Notes under the pieces: model-generated
Told to the model about the DNA's origin: nothing
Seen by the model: only the letters and a program-made list of their open reading frames with translations
The model's database searches: none
Position numbers and translations under genes: made by a program
Source: Rickettsia endosymbiont of Culicoides impunctatus
Lineage (GTDB): Bacteria > Pseudomonadota > Alphaproteobacteria > Rickettsiales > Rickettsiaceae
NCBI GenBank assembly: GCA_020410785.1
Contig: CP084573.1
Coordinates: forward strand, 806,001-870,000
Length of the DNA stretch: 64,000 nucleotides
Direction of reading: 5' to 3'
In this document: piece after piece, positions 27,959-37,725 of the stretch
Numbering within the stretch: the stretch's first letter is position 1
Layout of the letters: each line of letters opens with the position of its first letter

Positions 27959-30658
27959 TTATCTCTTTAATATTATGCTGGCTATTTTTTTTGGTAGCAT
28001 AAGTATATTCGCTAATATTTTTGCATACTTATTAAAATAATAGATATCATAAGTGTTTAGTATTTTATAAGTAAACAACCCTAGAGTATAAGGTGCTATT
28101 AATAAGTTTTTTATAAATAATTTGATATAACTAAAACATTTATCAAATTTAATATCTATTACTGTAACGAGTCTCATTTTTGATAAGTAATTATCTAATT
28201 CCCTACTGATATCATGAGAATTAATATCCCAATTAATTATATTATTAATATCTTTAACTTTCTTAAAAAATTCTAAATTAGTCTTGCTAAGAGGACTGAC
28301 TTGCAAAATACGATCTCTATGACCTTTTAGCATATGAAATAACATTTTATTCATTATTAATCGCTTATTGTATAAGGTGGCATCATTAGTTTGCAAATAA
28401 CTTAGAATATTGAGAATTATCTTTTCATGATCATGGATTTTAAATCCTGTTGCCGCAATGGATTGGGCAGGTCTGCCTATATAATATTTATAAAGTGGTA
28501 TATCTAAATACAGAACCTGTTTAACATATTGTATAGCTTTAGCATTATACTCCATATCTACATAAAAACATTTTTCAGTTAGTATCATATTAGATTTCTT
28601 AAGAATATCAGTTTTATAAGTTGAAGTTGATAAAATTGGCCCCCAATAATCAAATTTTATTTGGTCAAAAATTAAGATTTGTTTAGACGGAAGATGTGTA
28701 TAACAATCCTCACTTCTTATAGCACTATTAGCTAATATGTCATACGATAATTCATGTAAGATTAAATCAACATCGAACATATTTAAATATTTTAGGAAAT
28801 TATCTAGCCCTTGAGTATCTACCCAATCATCTCCATCCACTATTTTAAAATATTTTGACTTAGTATGTTTAATACCAGCATTTACTGCTCCACCATGCCC
28901 CTTATTGCTTTGATTTATAAGTGTTACAATAGTTGGGAATTTATTTTGGTACTCTTCAGCAATTGATTGAGTGTTATCAGTTGAGCCATCATTTATGACT
29001 AATACTTCTAGTAAATGCTTATTCTCACAAGATAAAATAGAATTTAAGCATCTTGGTAAATAACGCTCAATATTGTAAACAGGAACACATATACATAATA
29101 ATTTTATTTGCTCATGTTCTATAGGTTTAATATAAAATTCTTGTTCATTTTGAAATAATTGTAATTCTTTTTCCAAAATCATTTTACGTGAAAATTTAGA
29201 AGAAACATCATAAGACATTTTCTCGCTTAACTCTAAAAATCTATCTGGATTGTAAAATAAATCCTCAATAATATTAGCATAAGACTCAGGATTTTCTATA
29301 TCATTACTTAAAGTACCATAAGAAGGATTAATAAATTCTGGGACACCACAAACATTAGAACTAACCAACACTAAACCAGAGCTTACTCCTTCTAAAGAAC
29401 TAACCCCCATACTATCAAGTCTTGTTGGATGGAATATTATACCACAATTTTTATGAAGTTCACTAATTTGAGCATGAGTATGAAATCCTTGAATAAAATG
29501 CACATTAGGCAATCGTATTTTTTCTGAAAAATCTTTAAATAGTACCCCATCTCCATAAATAAAAAAGTTTAGTTGATTAAAAAACTCTTTGTTCTGAAGA
29601 ATAGTGATGGTCTCTATTACTAGATCTAAAGCATAGTTATTATAATTATCGAATTTTCTTAAAGTGAATATGTTTAACCTATCATTTGAATATTTCTTAA
29701 CGTATTTAAATATATCAGTATCTATGCCATTTGGAATTATGGCAAAATTATTGAAATTAGTATTTATATATTTCTCAGATTTTGCCTTTAACCAATTACT
29801 TACAAAAATCCATTTTATATTCTTATTATTTGCATATTTTTTATACATTAAATCTTTTGTTCTTATTCGCTGAGGTGTAACGTAGGGGTTATACACCCAA
29901 CCATAAGCCATGCAAAATGATTCTTGATACCTATAAAGTATTTCAGCACCATGAGTATAACAATAAATTTTTATACCATAATAAAGAATTACACTATCAA
30001 TAATATCTTGTAATTCCTCGTTAATAAAATGAATTATAACTCTCTTAAAATTAGAATTAGTTATTATATTTTTTAAAAAACTTAAACTATTATAATAAAC
30101 TTTTATACCATCAAATTCATTTATAAAACTATTATTATCATCACGACAAAAAACTTCTGACTTAATATTATGATTGGTAAAAGCTTTAATAGAAGTATGA
30201 ACAAAACAAAAATTATACAGGTTTGCAGAACTAGGATATCCAGGAGAAATTATCAATGTATCAGCTGTAGAAACAGGATTGTCAAATTTACTTTTTTTAG
30301 TTATGTAATAAGTAAATTGTTTTATTTTAACTTCCGTGTTAGCTTTTAAGATAAGCACAATTTTAAAACATTCTAAATTAGATAAAGGGATTTCTAATTC
30401 TGAATTTAAAAACGTCAATTTTCCAGCAACTGTAAAGGATATTTCACCCTTAACCAAAGTTCCTTTATTGACCAAACTAATAAATTGTTTATCCTTAAAT
30501 AGGATAAACTGCCTATCTATAGTTATAGACCTTAGTTCATTTGATGAGTTAATGATTGTGATATTATCATCTTCTTTATTATGTTTTACATATAAACCAT
30601 TAAGTTTATTAGTTGGTAACGTAATAATTTTTTGTTTTAGGTCTATGGGGAGGGTCAT
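27959..30658 (-). CDS. Large two-domain glycosyltransferase (GT4 + GT2)
   Basis: About 899 residues from ATG 30658. Residues 1-150 are a beta-rich region I do not recognise. A GT-B, GT4-like domain follows (IPNGIDTDIF near residue 295; HPTRLDSMGVSSLEG near 410). A GT-A, GT2 domain starts near 519 (CVPVYNIERYLPRCL) with VINDGSTDN and the metal-binding DGDDW near 609. The C-terminus has a hydrophobic stretch that may attach to the membrane. It starts 10 bp after glf, so the pair probably adds galactofuranose-containing sugars to a surface glycan. Sugar specificity is inferred from glf only. Confidence 0.85.
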   Translation of the reverse strand: MTLPIDLKQKIITLPTNKLNGLYVKHNKEDDNITIINSSNELRSITIDRQFILFKDKQFISLVNKGTLVKGEISFTVAGKLTFLNSELEIPLSNLECFKIVLILKANTEVKIKQFTYYITKKSKFDNPVSTADTLIISPGYPSSANLYNFCFVHTSIKAFTNHNIKSEVFCRDDNNSFINEFDGIKVYYNSLSFLKNIITNSNFKRVIIHFINEELQDIIDSVILYYGIKIYCYTHGAEILYRYQESFCMAYGWVYNPYVTPQRIRTKDLMYKKYANNKNIKWIFVSNWLKAKSEKYINTNFNNFAIIPNGIDTDIFKYVKKYSNDRLNIFTLRKFDNYNNYALDLVIETITILQNKEFFNQLNFFIYGDGVLFKDFSEKIRLPNVHFIQGFHTHAQISELHKNCGIIFHPTRLDSMGVSSLEGVSSGLVLVSSNVCGVPEFINPSYGTLSNDIENPESYANIIEDLFYNPDRFLELSEKMSYDVSSKFSRKMILEKELQLFQNEQEFYIKPIEHEQIKLLCICVPVYNIERYLPRCLNSILSCENKHLLEVLVINDGSTDNTQSIAEEYQNKFPTIVTLINQSNKGHGGAVNAGIKHTKSKYFKIVDGDDWVDTQGLDNFLKYLNMFDVDLILHELSYDILANSAIRSEDCYTHLPSKQILIFDQIKFDYWGPILSTSTYKTDILKKSNMILTEKCFYVDMEYNAKAIQYVKQVLYLDIPLYKYYIGRPAQSIAATGFKIHDHEKIILNILSYLQTNDATLYNKRLIMNKMLFHMLKGHRDRILQVSPLSKTNLEFFKKVKDINNIINWDINSHDISRELDNYLSKMRLVTVIDIKFDKCFSYIKLFIKNLLIAPYTLGLFTYKILNTYDIYYFNKYAKILANILMLPKKIASIILKR

Positions 30659-30668
30659 TCTCAAATAA

Positions 30669-31859
30669 TTATAAAGCTGTTATTTTAGTTAATGATTCTA
30701 TATCTTCAAACTCCTTTAAGGCTCTTAATATTATATCATCCATATCATAATATCGATACTCAGCTAGTCTTCCGATCAGCCTTAGATTAGAAAAATTTTT
30801 AGCTATTTCTTTGTATTTATTAAACAATTCACTATTACAATCTTTGGGTATTGGATAATAAGGTATATCCTTCTCAGGGTTAGTTCTATCATATTCTTGT
30901 GGGTATTCATACATCAGTACTGTCTTCTTGTTATTAGGTACCCTCATAGTATGATTATACTCAGTAATCCTAGTATATAATTCGGTATTGGGGTAATTTA
31001 CAGTAGTTACCCGTTGTAATAAAGCTTCATCATGTGTTTCAGTTGTGAATTTTAATGATCTGTACGGCAACTCCCCTAAATGATAATTAAACAATTCATC
31101 TATAGGACCAGTATATATTATATTACCTTCATATTTTTGTCCTTTAAAAAGGATTGCTTTATTATTAAGGTCTATTTTCAGTAAATCTTTAGAGTCGATA
31201 TTTAGTAAAATATCAATATTATCGTGACTTAACATTTTCTCAAACATTGCCGTATAACCTTCAACTGGTAAAGCTTGAAAACTTTGTTGAAAATACCTAT
31301 CATCATAAGAAATATGTACAGGAACTCTAGCCGTTATGGTCTCAAAATCCAAATTTTCTGGTTTATCACCCCATTGTTTTACTGTATAGTTTAAATATAA
31401 TGTTTCAAATATAAAGTCCCCTAACGCTCTTATATCACCATCATCAAAATTTCTTAGCTTAGAAACGGATACTTTAGTCTCCATACCAAAGTTTACGATT
31501 AACTTATCTTTATATAATATGGCTTTTTCAACTGGCAATAGAAGCTCTAAAGAGGTTAGATTAAATGGTACTGGCACTAATTGATCGTTTATTTTAGCTA
31601 AAACCTTATGTTGGTATGGATACCAATGAGTAAAATTACTTAAATAATTTTTTACTTTATCTTCATTGGTGCGAAATAGATGGGGACCATATTTATGAAC
31701 CAATATATTATTAATATCTTTATAATCATACATATTACCAGCGATATGGGGTCTTTTTTCTATGACCAACACCCTTTGGTTAAGCTGCGAAGCTATTCTT
31801 TCTGCAAGAATAGAGCCAGCAAAACCACTACCAACTATTATATAATCGTATATAATCAT
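30669..31859 (-). CDS. glf: UDP-galactopyranose mutase
   Basis: 396 residues, full length. N-terminal FAD-binding DYIIVGSGFAGSILAE, then EKRPHIAGNMYDY and HKYGPHLFRTN. Arg-rich active site sequences such as VPVHISYDDRYF and GRLAEYRYYDMD are conserved. It converts UDP-galactopyranose to UDP-galactofuranose. It is the first gene of a two-gene operon with the glycosyltransferase. Glf is not part of the core Rickettsia gene set that I know, so transfer is plausible. Confidence 0.93.
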   Translation of the reverse strand: MIIYDYIIVGSGFAGSILAERIASQLNQRVLVIEKRPHIAGNMYDYKDINNILVHKYGPHLFRTNEDKVKNYLSNFTHWYPYQHKVLAKINDQLVPVPFNLTSLELLLPVEKAILYKDKLIVNFGMETKVSVSKLRNFDDGDIRALGDFIFETLYLNYTVKQWGDKPENLDFETITARVPVHISYDDRYFQQSFQALPVEGYTAMFEKMLSHDNIDILLNIDSKDLLKIDLNNKAILFKGQKYEGNIIYTGPIDELFNYHLGELPYRSLKFTTETHDEALLQRVTTVNYPNTELYTRITEYNHTMRVPNNKKTVLMYEYPQEYDRTNPEKDIPYYPIPKDCNSELFNKYKEIAKNFSNLRLIGRLAEYRYYDMDDIILRALKEFEDIESLTKITAL

Positions 31860-32158
31860 AAACTCGGGTTAAATAAATTTTAAAAATTACAACATAATGA
31901 TTTATTTTGATAATATGTCAAGTGCGAATTGGATACATCTAACAATATTAAAGTATATTATATTTTGTACTGGCAGGTGGGTCAATATTATTGACTAACT
32001 ATGATAAATACCATAATACGCAGCTAAAAATAGAATAAGTGGACTTGTTAATAGTTAAAATACTATATTTTACTTTAATTAGCAATATTCTTCTTATGAG
32101 GTTGCTATGAATTAGCTGAACCAGATCAGATGTATACAACATAATTAAATATATATAC

Positions 32159-32500
32159 ATGCAAAAAAAACTACTTTTTATTATAGATCCTCGCCCAGAA
32201 GCAATAAAAATGGCACCCTTAATTCAAAAATCCAAGGAATATAAAAATTGTAAAACTATTGTGTGCATAACAGCTCAACACAGAGGAATGCTTGATCAAG
32301 TATTAACTTTTTTTAACATTACTCCTAATTATGATCTTAATCTAATGAAACCAAATCAAGATTTATTTGATATAACAACTTCAGGGCTTATGAGGTTAAG
32401 AACAGTTTTAGAAGAAGTTAATCCTGATTTGGTTTTTATCCAGGAAGATACTACCACAGCTTTTATAGGTGCTTTAGCTACATTTTATCATAAAATGTAG
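32159..32500 (+). pseudogene. wecB: UDP-GlcNAc 2-epimerase (WecB) N-terminal fragment
   Basis: 113 residues of a protein that is normally about 370. The matched parts are RPEAIKMAPLI, ITAQHRGMLDQVL, LMKPNQDLFDIT and an altered DTTTAFIGALA. The reading frame stops at ATFYHKM, exactly before the GHVEAGLRT segment that carries catalytic residues. The helicase gene ends 3 bp later on the other strand, so the truncation point is a rearrangement breakpoint. Non-functional as an epimerase. Confidence 0.85.
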
Positions 32501-32502
32501 AC

Positions 32503-35500
32503 TTATTTAATTTTACTGTCTAGCTCACGGAATACTCCAACTTCTTTCCATAAGTCCCTATTTCCTATAACATAAATAACTTCTTTAGCACGGGTAACTG
32601 CTACATTTAAGATGTTAGGAAATTTGCCTACCCATACTCGACTGCCACCTTGGCCTGATCCTTGTGCCCCTAATACTAAAATTACCGCTTCAGCTTCTCG
32701 ACCTTGGGCAGTATGTATTGTTCCAACTCGCTCATTAAGCCAAGAATAGCTATCTGTAGTTATCCAAGATTCTAAAATATGACTATCTTTTATAATTTTG
32801 CGTAAATTATTCGCAACAACTCTAAAAGGTGTTACAATATACAGATTTGGCTGTATTCCAGCATTCTTTAATGTACCTAATAGTTCAAGTACCTTTTGCC
32901 CTTCTTCTGGACACCACTTATCTAACGCTTCTCCTTGAATATCAAACCATTTAGAAGAACCAAGACATTTACGTATTGCAGAGCTACTATCAGAACTCTT
33001 GGCATGAACCATAGATTCTCCATAAGCAATTATATTAGAAATATCAAACATAGGATTTCCACAACGTCTATGTACTAGTAAAGGCACACCAACCAAACGA
33101 CTTCCGTGCTTAGTATCAAATTCATAAATATATGAATTTGCAGAATCTGATAGGGTCTGCACTGATGCTTCTGGTGCATTAAAACGTTTTGGATATACCG
33201 AAAATTGTTTACATATACTTTTTGTTAAATTGTCAGGTAAATCAACCACTGGTTCTATTTGTAGAGGATCCCCTGTCACTACAACACGTTTTGTCCTCAT
33301 TATAGCCCCTACAGCAGCTTGCGGCAAAGCCTGCCCAGCTTCATCAATAATAAGCCATCCAAGAGAATTGGCAGGGAGATCCTTTAACATTTTCTCTACA
33401 GATGCAAAAGTTGTTGATACACTAGGAACTACAAGGAAGAAAGATGCCCATAAGTCTAGTAAAAAATCAGTGGTGCTTTTATCTATTACGTTAAAAGAAT
33501 CACTAAAAATTTTCATCATAGCTCCAAGGTTATGATGTAAAGGTTTGGCTGCTGCATCTATAAATGCTTTATATAGTTTTATAGCGGAAATAAACACCTC
33601 ATCGCGTAATAATTGTGTCTTTCCGTTACACCATGGGGAAACTAGGTGCATTTCTTCAGAGGATTTTGCAAATAAACTACTATCAATCAAATGATTTTCA
33701 AATTCTTTAGAGGATGTTACAATCTTTTTCTTTTTATAATTAAGATGAACAACCTTTTGCCTTATCTTTTTCCTTTCTTCTCTCCAGGCACGAAATGAAG
33801 GAGTATTTAGAATACACCAAATAATATGTGGTTTTAATTTATCATGTTTTAATAAAAAATCTTCTACTTGCTCTCTCTTTCCTAACTTTTTTTCTAAATT
33901 TTCTAACTTTTCAACTAAATTTCTTGTTTCTTGTAATTTAGAGAGTTTATTTCGACTTGTTTTTAATGCTTCTTCAAAATTTTCTTTAGCTTCTTTCCAA
34001 CATTCTAAAGCTTCACTGTGACTAGACGGTGGGTTATTTTCTTTAATAATTATAGGTTTCCTAGTTTCAAGGACTTTTTTGCCCTCTGAATCTTTAATCT
34101 CGAATTTCTGAGGTTTTCCATTTATTTCTGCTAAATATGTTGAAAAGCTAAAATCCTTATCCCACCAAAATTTTTCATTAAAATTCTTACAATTAGTCAT
34201 ATTGCTAAGTACTGCTGCAATCAAACCCCAACTTTCACCTCCAAGTAATGAATCAGATAGAGCTTTAAAATAACACAAATCATTTGCATCATTGGCAATG
34301 GCTTTTAAACTAGGTAATTCAGTGCTAATATTTTCAACAGCCTTATTGTTAGATGAGGCGATTAATATTTCAAAACCTTTTAGCCTTTCATCTAATTTGT
34401 AAAGCTTGAACCACCCCTTTCCTGCTTGTATTTTTTCCCCTGAATCAATAAAAGCTTCTTCAGGATCAGCAAAATTCAGTAATGCTTCTGCTCGTTCTGC
34501 AACTAATTTTGCCACAATATCACGTAATAAAGTTGTTTTTCCTGTTCCTGGTGGTCCATTAATTGCAAGAATTCCACTGTCTTTTAGTTCGGTCATAGAT
34601 AAATTAACTGCAGCCTGTTGAAGTAATACTAAATGATGTCGTCCTAATCCAGGCCATCTTGCTGAAGGAATGTTTTTAGGGGAAAGAATATTTTGTAAAA
34701 CTGTCTTATCTAGGATATTTTGACGTTTTAGGTCATTCACACCTAAATATTGTAAGAGGTTTGTTGAAGCACTTGAAGTATCTTGGTTTTGAGCTAAAGT
34801 ATTAGCAATTAAAGTACTAGCTTTTGCTAAATCATTTAGGTAAAAGCTGTTAAGTAATACAGTCTTAGTAGGACCATCTTTTTCATTTGATTCAGGATCA
34901 TCTTTTTTTCTTAATTCGTAAGTTCGGAGAGCAAATTTTTTATTTATTAGCATTTCTGCTGATATACCATAAATATTATTAGTAAGGTAAGTATAAGCCT
35001 CATCTATCATTATTTTATTCAAGGGAAGCTCTTCGCCATTTTCATCTTTTTTACGTAAGATTCTATCAAAAGCTATTTCCATTTTTTGTTTAACTAATGC
35101 CCAGTCACTTAAGTTTTCAAGACTATTTTTTAACGCTTGAGGAGCACCCCATGCAAAACTTGATAGATTAACAGATATATTATTTTTAAGAAGATAGCCA
35201 TATTGATCTATAATAATTACACCTGTAATTGCTTCTCCTGATACCTGTTTTGACTCAACATTTGTATCACCATATTTTTTAACTAAAGCAGAAAATACAC
35301 TCTGAAGACTAATCGAACCCATTATTATTTGGTAGAATAATTTTTTCTCAGGAGGTACTTTTTCGCCACCATTCTCCCATGGTAGTCCATTATCTAATAA
35401 AGCAACTAAACTTTCTTCTCCTCCTACTAGGTCTTCTGCTTTATGAAATGATTGAGGTGACAATACTTCCAAAACAGTCCAAGCTGATAAGACGTTACTT

Positions 35501-35526
35501 GCTTCTTGCATAGTTAATGGTTTCAT
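32503..35526 (-). CDS. UPF1/DNA2-like superfamily 1 helicase, possible defence protein
   Basis: 1007 residues. Residues 1-310 have no domain I recognise (start MQEASNVLSAWTVLEVLSP is like large bacterial AAA_11/AAA_12 helicases). Walker A NGPPGTGKTTLL is near residue 322, then a long insertion with a coiled coil (about 500-570), Walker B IIDEAGQALPQAA near 727, VVTGDPLQIEPV, and motifs V-VI HTAQGREAEA and NVAVTRAKEV near 940-990. No nuclease domain is visible. It lies next to a HaeIII-like restriction module on the same strand. Defence role is inference from context. Confidence 0.8.
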   Translation of the reverse strand: MKPLTMQEASNVLSAWTVLEVLSPQSFHKAEDLVGGEESLVALLDNGLPWENGGEKVPPEKKLFYQIIMGSISLQSVFSALVKKYGDTNVESKQVSGEAITGVIIIDQYGYLLKNNISVNLSSFAWGAPQALKNSLENLSDWALVKQKMEIAFDRILRKKDENGEELPLNKIMIDEAYTYLTNNIYGISAEMLINKKFALRTYELRKKDDPESNEKDGPTKTVLLNSFYLNDLAKASTLIANTLAQNQDTSSASTNLLQYLGVNDLKRQNILDKTVLQNILSPKNIPSARWPGLGRHHLVLLQQAAVNLSMTELKDSGILAINGPPGTGKTTLLRDIVAKLVAERAEALLNFADPEEAFIDSGEKIQAGKGWFKLYKLDERLKGFEILIASSNNKAVENISTELPSLKAIANDANDLCYFKALSDSLLGGESWGLIAAVLSNMTNCKNFNEKFWWDKDFSFSTYLAEINGKPQKFEIKDSEGKKVLETRKPIIIKENNPPSSHSEALECWKEAKENFEEALKTSRNKLSKLQETRNLVEKLENLEKKLGKREQVEDFLLKHDKLKPHIIWCILNTPSFRAWREERKKIRQKVVHLNYKKKKIVTSSKEFENHLIDSSLFAKSSEEMHLVSPWCNGKTQLLRDEVFISAIKLYKAFIDAAAKPLHHNLGAMMKIFSDSFNVIDKSTTDFLLDLWASFFLVVPSVSTTFASVEKMLKDLPANSLGWLIIDEAGQALPQAAVGAIMRTKRVVVTGDPLQIEPVVDLPDNLTKSICKQFSVYPKRFNAPEASVQTLSDSANSYIYEFDTKHGSRLVGVPLLVHRRCGNPMFDISNIIAYGESMVHAKSSDSSSAIRKCLGSSKWFDIQGEALDKWCPEEGQKVLELLGTLKNAGIQPNLYIVTPFRVVANNLRKIIKDSHILESWITTDSYSWLNERVGTIHTAQGREAEAVILVLGAQGSGQGGSRVWVGKFPNILNVAVTRAKEVIYVIGNRDLWKEVGVFRELDSKIK

Positions 35527-35681
35527 TTTGTTAGTAATTTAATGTTCTAAGAAATCTGCCCAGCTTATTTAAGCATGTATGCATTTTAGAAAATATATCG
35601 CCAACTCGTGTAAAATAATAATAATTTAAAAGTTTGGTTGTAAAACTTTTGATTATTCATTATATTTGTAACTTAATAGTC

Positions 35682-35723
35682 TCACACCACGATATTTACT
35701 ATTTTCAAGGGTATTATGATAAT
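35682..35723. repeat. 42-bp direct repeat: duplicate of the leuS 3' end
   Basis: Matches 37726-37767 with one mismatch (41 of 42). The other copy is the last 13 codons plus stop of leuS. It bounds the restriction-modification pair on the far side. Confidence 0.9.
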
Positions 35724-35757
35724 CTTTCTTTTTTGCCAAAATTCTCCTGTAATATAA

Positions 35758-36678
35758 TTATAAATCAAAGGTTTGCTGATAAATCTCATTTGCTGGCAAA
35801 CCAATAGCAGTTATATCAAATTTAAGAGATGGAATTACTTTGCTTTCTGCATTGTGGATTCTAAAGTTAATGCTATAACCACGGTTAAATACGATGGTTT
35901 TTGAATATTGACCACCATTCTTATTGTTTATTGTATTAATACATGTTGGATGCTTTGTACGCTTGGTAGATAAGGTATTATTCAAATTAAACCCTTGCAC
36001 AATAATCCGTTTTTTTCCTTCTCTAATAATTTTGTAAAAATCAAAACGTCCCATGATAAAAGATATAATTTTCTTACAAAGTTCAATTTCTTTTGTCTCG
36101 CTGATGGCACACACCCTACTTATTTCATTGCTCCATGCATCCAATATTGGCCAATAAAAGCGAGATGGTTTATCAATAACATCCCTCCATAACGCAGTTC
36201 CATTAGAATCATTTTTAATTTTAGTTAACTCATCAAAGATTGCTGTGGCAGTGATCCAATATTCATCACTACAACCCGAATCATCAATACCCCATTCTTT
36301 AATAAAGTTAGCTGTTCTTGATAATCTTGGGTGTTTTAAGGCTTTGTGATTATTTTTACAAGATATGCCGAATGTTTTGCCATTTATTGTTATCAATACA
36401 TCACGTACATCACCCTGCTTACCTGCAATATCACTATTAAATGAAATTAATCCATCGTTACCAGATTCAAAGAAGGTCTTTTCTTTCAACAGAATATGCT
36501 CAATGGCAATAGTAGCTGCATTTAGCAAATTAGATTTTTCCTTATCTGCTATTTTATAGAATGCTTTTTCATTAATTTCTGAGTAGACATTTTCTTCAAT
36601 TGACATATTTGTTTGTAATTTAAGTACTAAGCCTACCGCCCACTCGAAAGCTCTGCCATTGTTTGTTTGTGTAGCCAT
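35758..36678 (-). CDS. HaeIII-family type II restriction endonuclease
   Basis: 306 residues. NNGRAFEWAVG at the N-terminus and GKQGDVRDVLI followed by GISCKNNHKALKH (residues about 83-112) fit the HaeIII endonuclease family, with D and K/xK positions suitable for a PD-(D/E)XK-type centre. It should cleave GGCC. Its ATG overlaps the methyltransferase stop in TAATG, so the pair is translationally coupled and the methyltransferase is made first. No truncation or frameshift is seen, so it may be active. Confidence 0.82.
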   Translation of the reverse strand: MATQTNNGRAFEWAVGLVLKLQTNMSIEENVYSEINEKAFYKIADKEKSNLLNAATIAIEHILLKEKTFFESGNDGLISFNSDIAGKQGDVRDVLITINGKTFGISCKNNHKALKHPRLSRTANFIKEWGIDDSGCSDEYWITATAIFDELTKIKNDSNGTALWRDVIDKPSRFYWPILDAWSNEISRVCAISETKEIELCKKIISFIMGRFDFYKIIREGKKRIIVQGFNLNNTLSTKRTKHPTCINTINNKNGGQYSKTIVFNRGYSINFRIHNAESKVIPSLKFDITAIGLPANEIYQQTFDL

Positions 36679-37697
36679 TAGCCCTCCAAATCTTCTCTAA
36701 TTGTTTTGGCTACCCAGTACGCCAAATTTACTGGCACAGCATTGCCAATCATTTTATAGCCGTTTCTGATATTGGTATAAATGAACTCATAATCATCTGG
36801 GAATGCTTGAATTCTGGCACATTCTCGAACGGTTAATCTTCGATATTTATTTTCATAACCAGGAGCAAATTTTCTTAATTCTTGTCCATCAATTTTTATC
36901 ATTTTAGGAGCTTGTGGGTGAAATGGAATATGCCTATCTGTTGCCAAAATAGTAAATGATTGTTCATCCCAACCTCGTACTCGATTTCTTGACATAAAAA
37001 TTGGAGAATAGCCCGAATCAATTAGCTCATGATTCTTAACTTTTTTGGTTGTTCCAACTTTTAGATTAGCTAGATCACCTATCACCTGTTTTAAAGTAAT
37101 TTTGGTTCCCAAAGGTTTAGGAAACTCAAATTTTTTGTTCAAAGATTTGTGATAGCCAACTATAAAAACACGTTCACGATCTTGGGCTACGCCATAATCA
37201 CTTGCTTTTAACAACTTCCAACTAACTTCATAGTCTTCTTTTTTGAACATATCTATGATATTCATAAAGGATTCAATATTTCTTGAATGAATTATTCCAT
37301 GAACATTTTCTGCAACACAAAACTTTGGCTTCACATGTCTAATAACCCGGATATATTCGTGAAATAATTGCCCCCTTAGATCGTCAAACCCACGCCTAGC
37401 CCCAGCTTCTGACCACGATTGACATGGCGGACCACCAATAACACCTATTGCATCGTCTGGAATATCTTCATCTGGAATATCCAAAATAGAACGCCCGTCA
37501 AACTTTGATTCAGGAAAGTAGTTTTGATAAGAAGGAGCAATTGTTTTATCATATTCGTTTGCCCAAATTGTCTTAAACCCAGCTTTTTCAAAACCAATAT
37601 CTATACCACCTGCACCAGCAAATAATGAAACAAGAGTAATATTTGACGCATATTTTTTTTGCTTTGCTGTTTTAACTGTAGCATCTTTTATTGACAT
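36678..37697 (-). CDS. HaeIII-like cytosine-C5 DNA methyltransferase
   Basis: 339 residues, full length. Motif I LFAGAGGIDIGF, catalytic Cys92 in GGPPCQSWSEAG, motif VI AENVHGI, motif VIII QDRERVF, and C-terminal motifs RRLTVRECARIQAFPDD and GNAVPVNLAYW. The target-recognition sequence IFMSRNRVRGW follows M.HaeIII closely, so GGCC is the expected site. It protects host DNA from the coupled endonuclease. The gene starts 29 bp upstream of the leuS 3' end, at the edge of the duplicated segment. Confidence 0.93.
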   Translation of the reverse strand: MSIKDATVKTAKQKKYASNITLVSLFAGAGGIDIGFEKAGFKTIWANEYDKTIAPSYQNYFPESKFDGRSILDIPDEDIPDDAIGVIGGPPCQSWSEAGARRGFDDLRGQLFHEYIRVIRHVKPKFCVAENVHGIIHSRNIESFMNIIDMFKKEDYEVSWKLLKASDYGVAQDRERVFIVGYHKSLNKKFEFPKPLGTKITLKQVIGDLANLKVGTTKKVKNHELIDSGYSPIFMSRNRVRGWDEQSFTILATDRHIPFHPQAPKMIKIDGQELRKFAPGYENKYRRLTVRECARIQAFPDDYEFIYTNIRNGYKMIGNAVPVNLAYWVAKTIREDLEG

Positions 37698-37725
37698 TGT
37701 CTTTCATTCAATAGTTATTTTTTAT

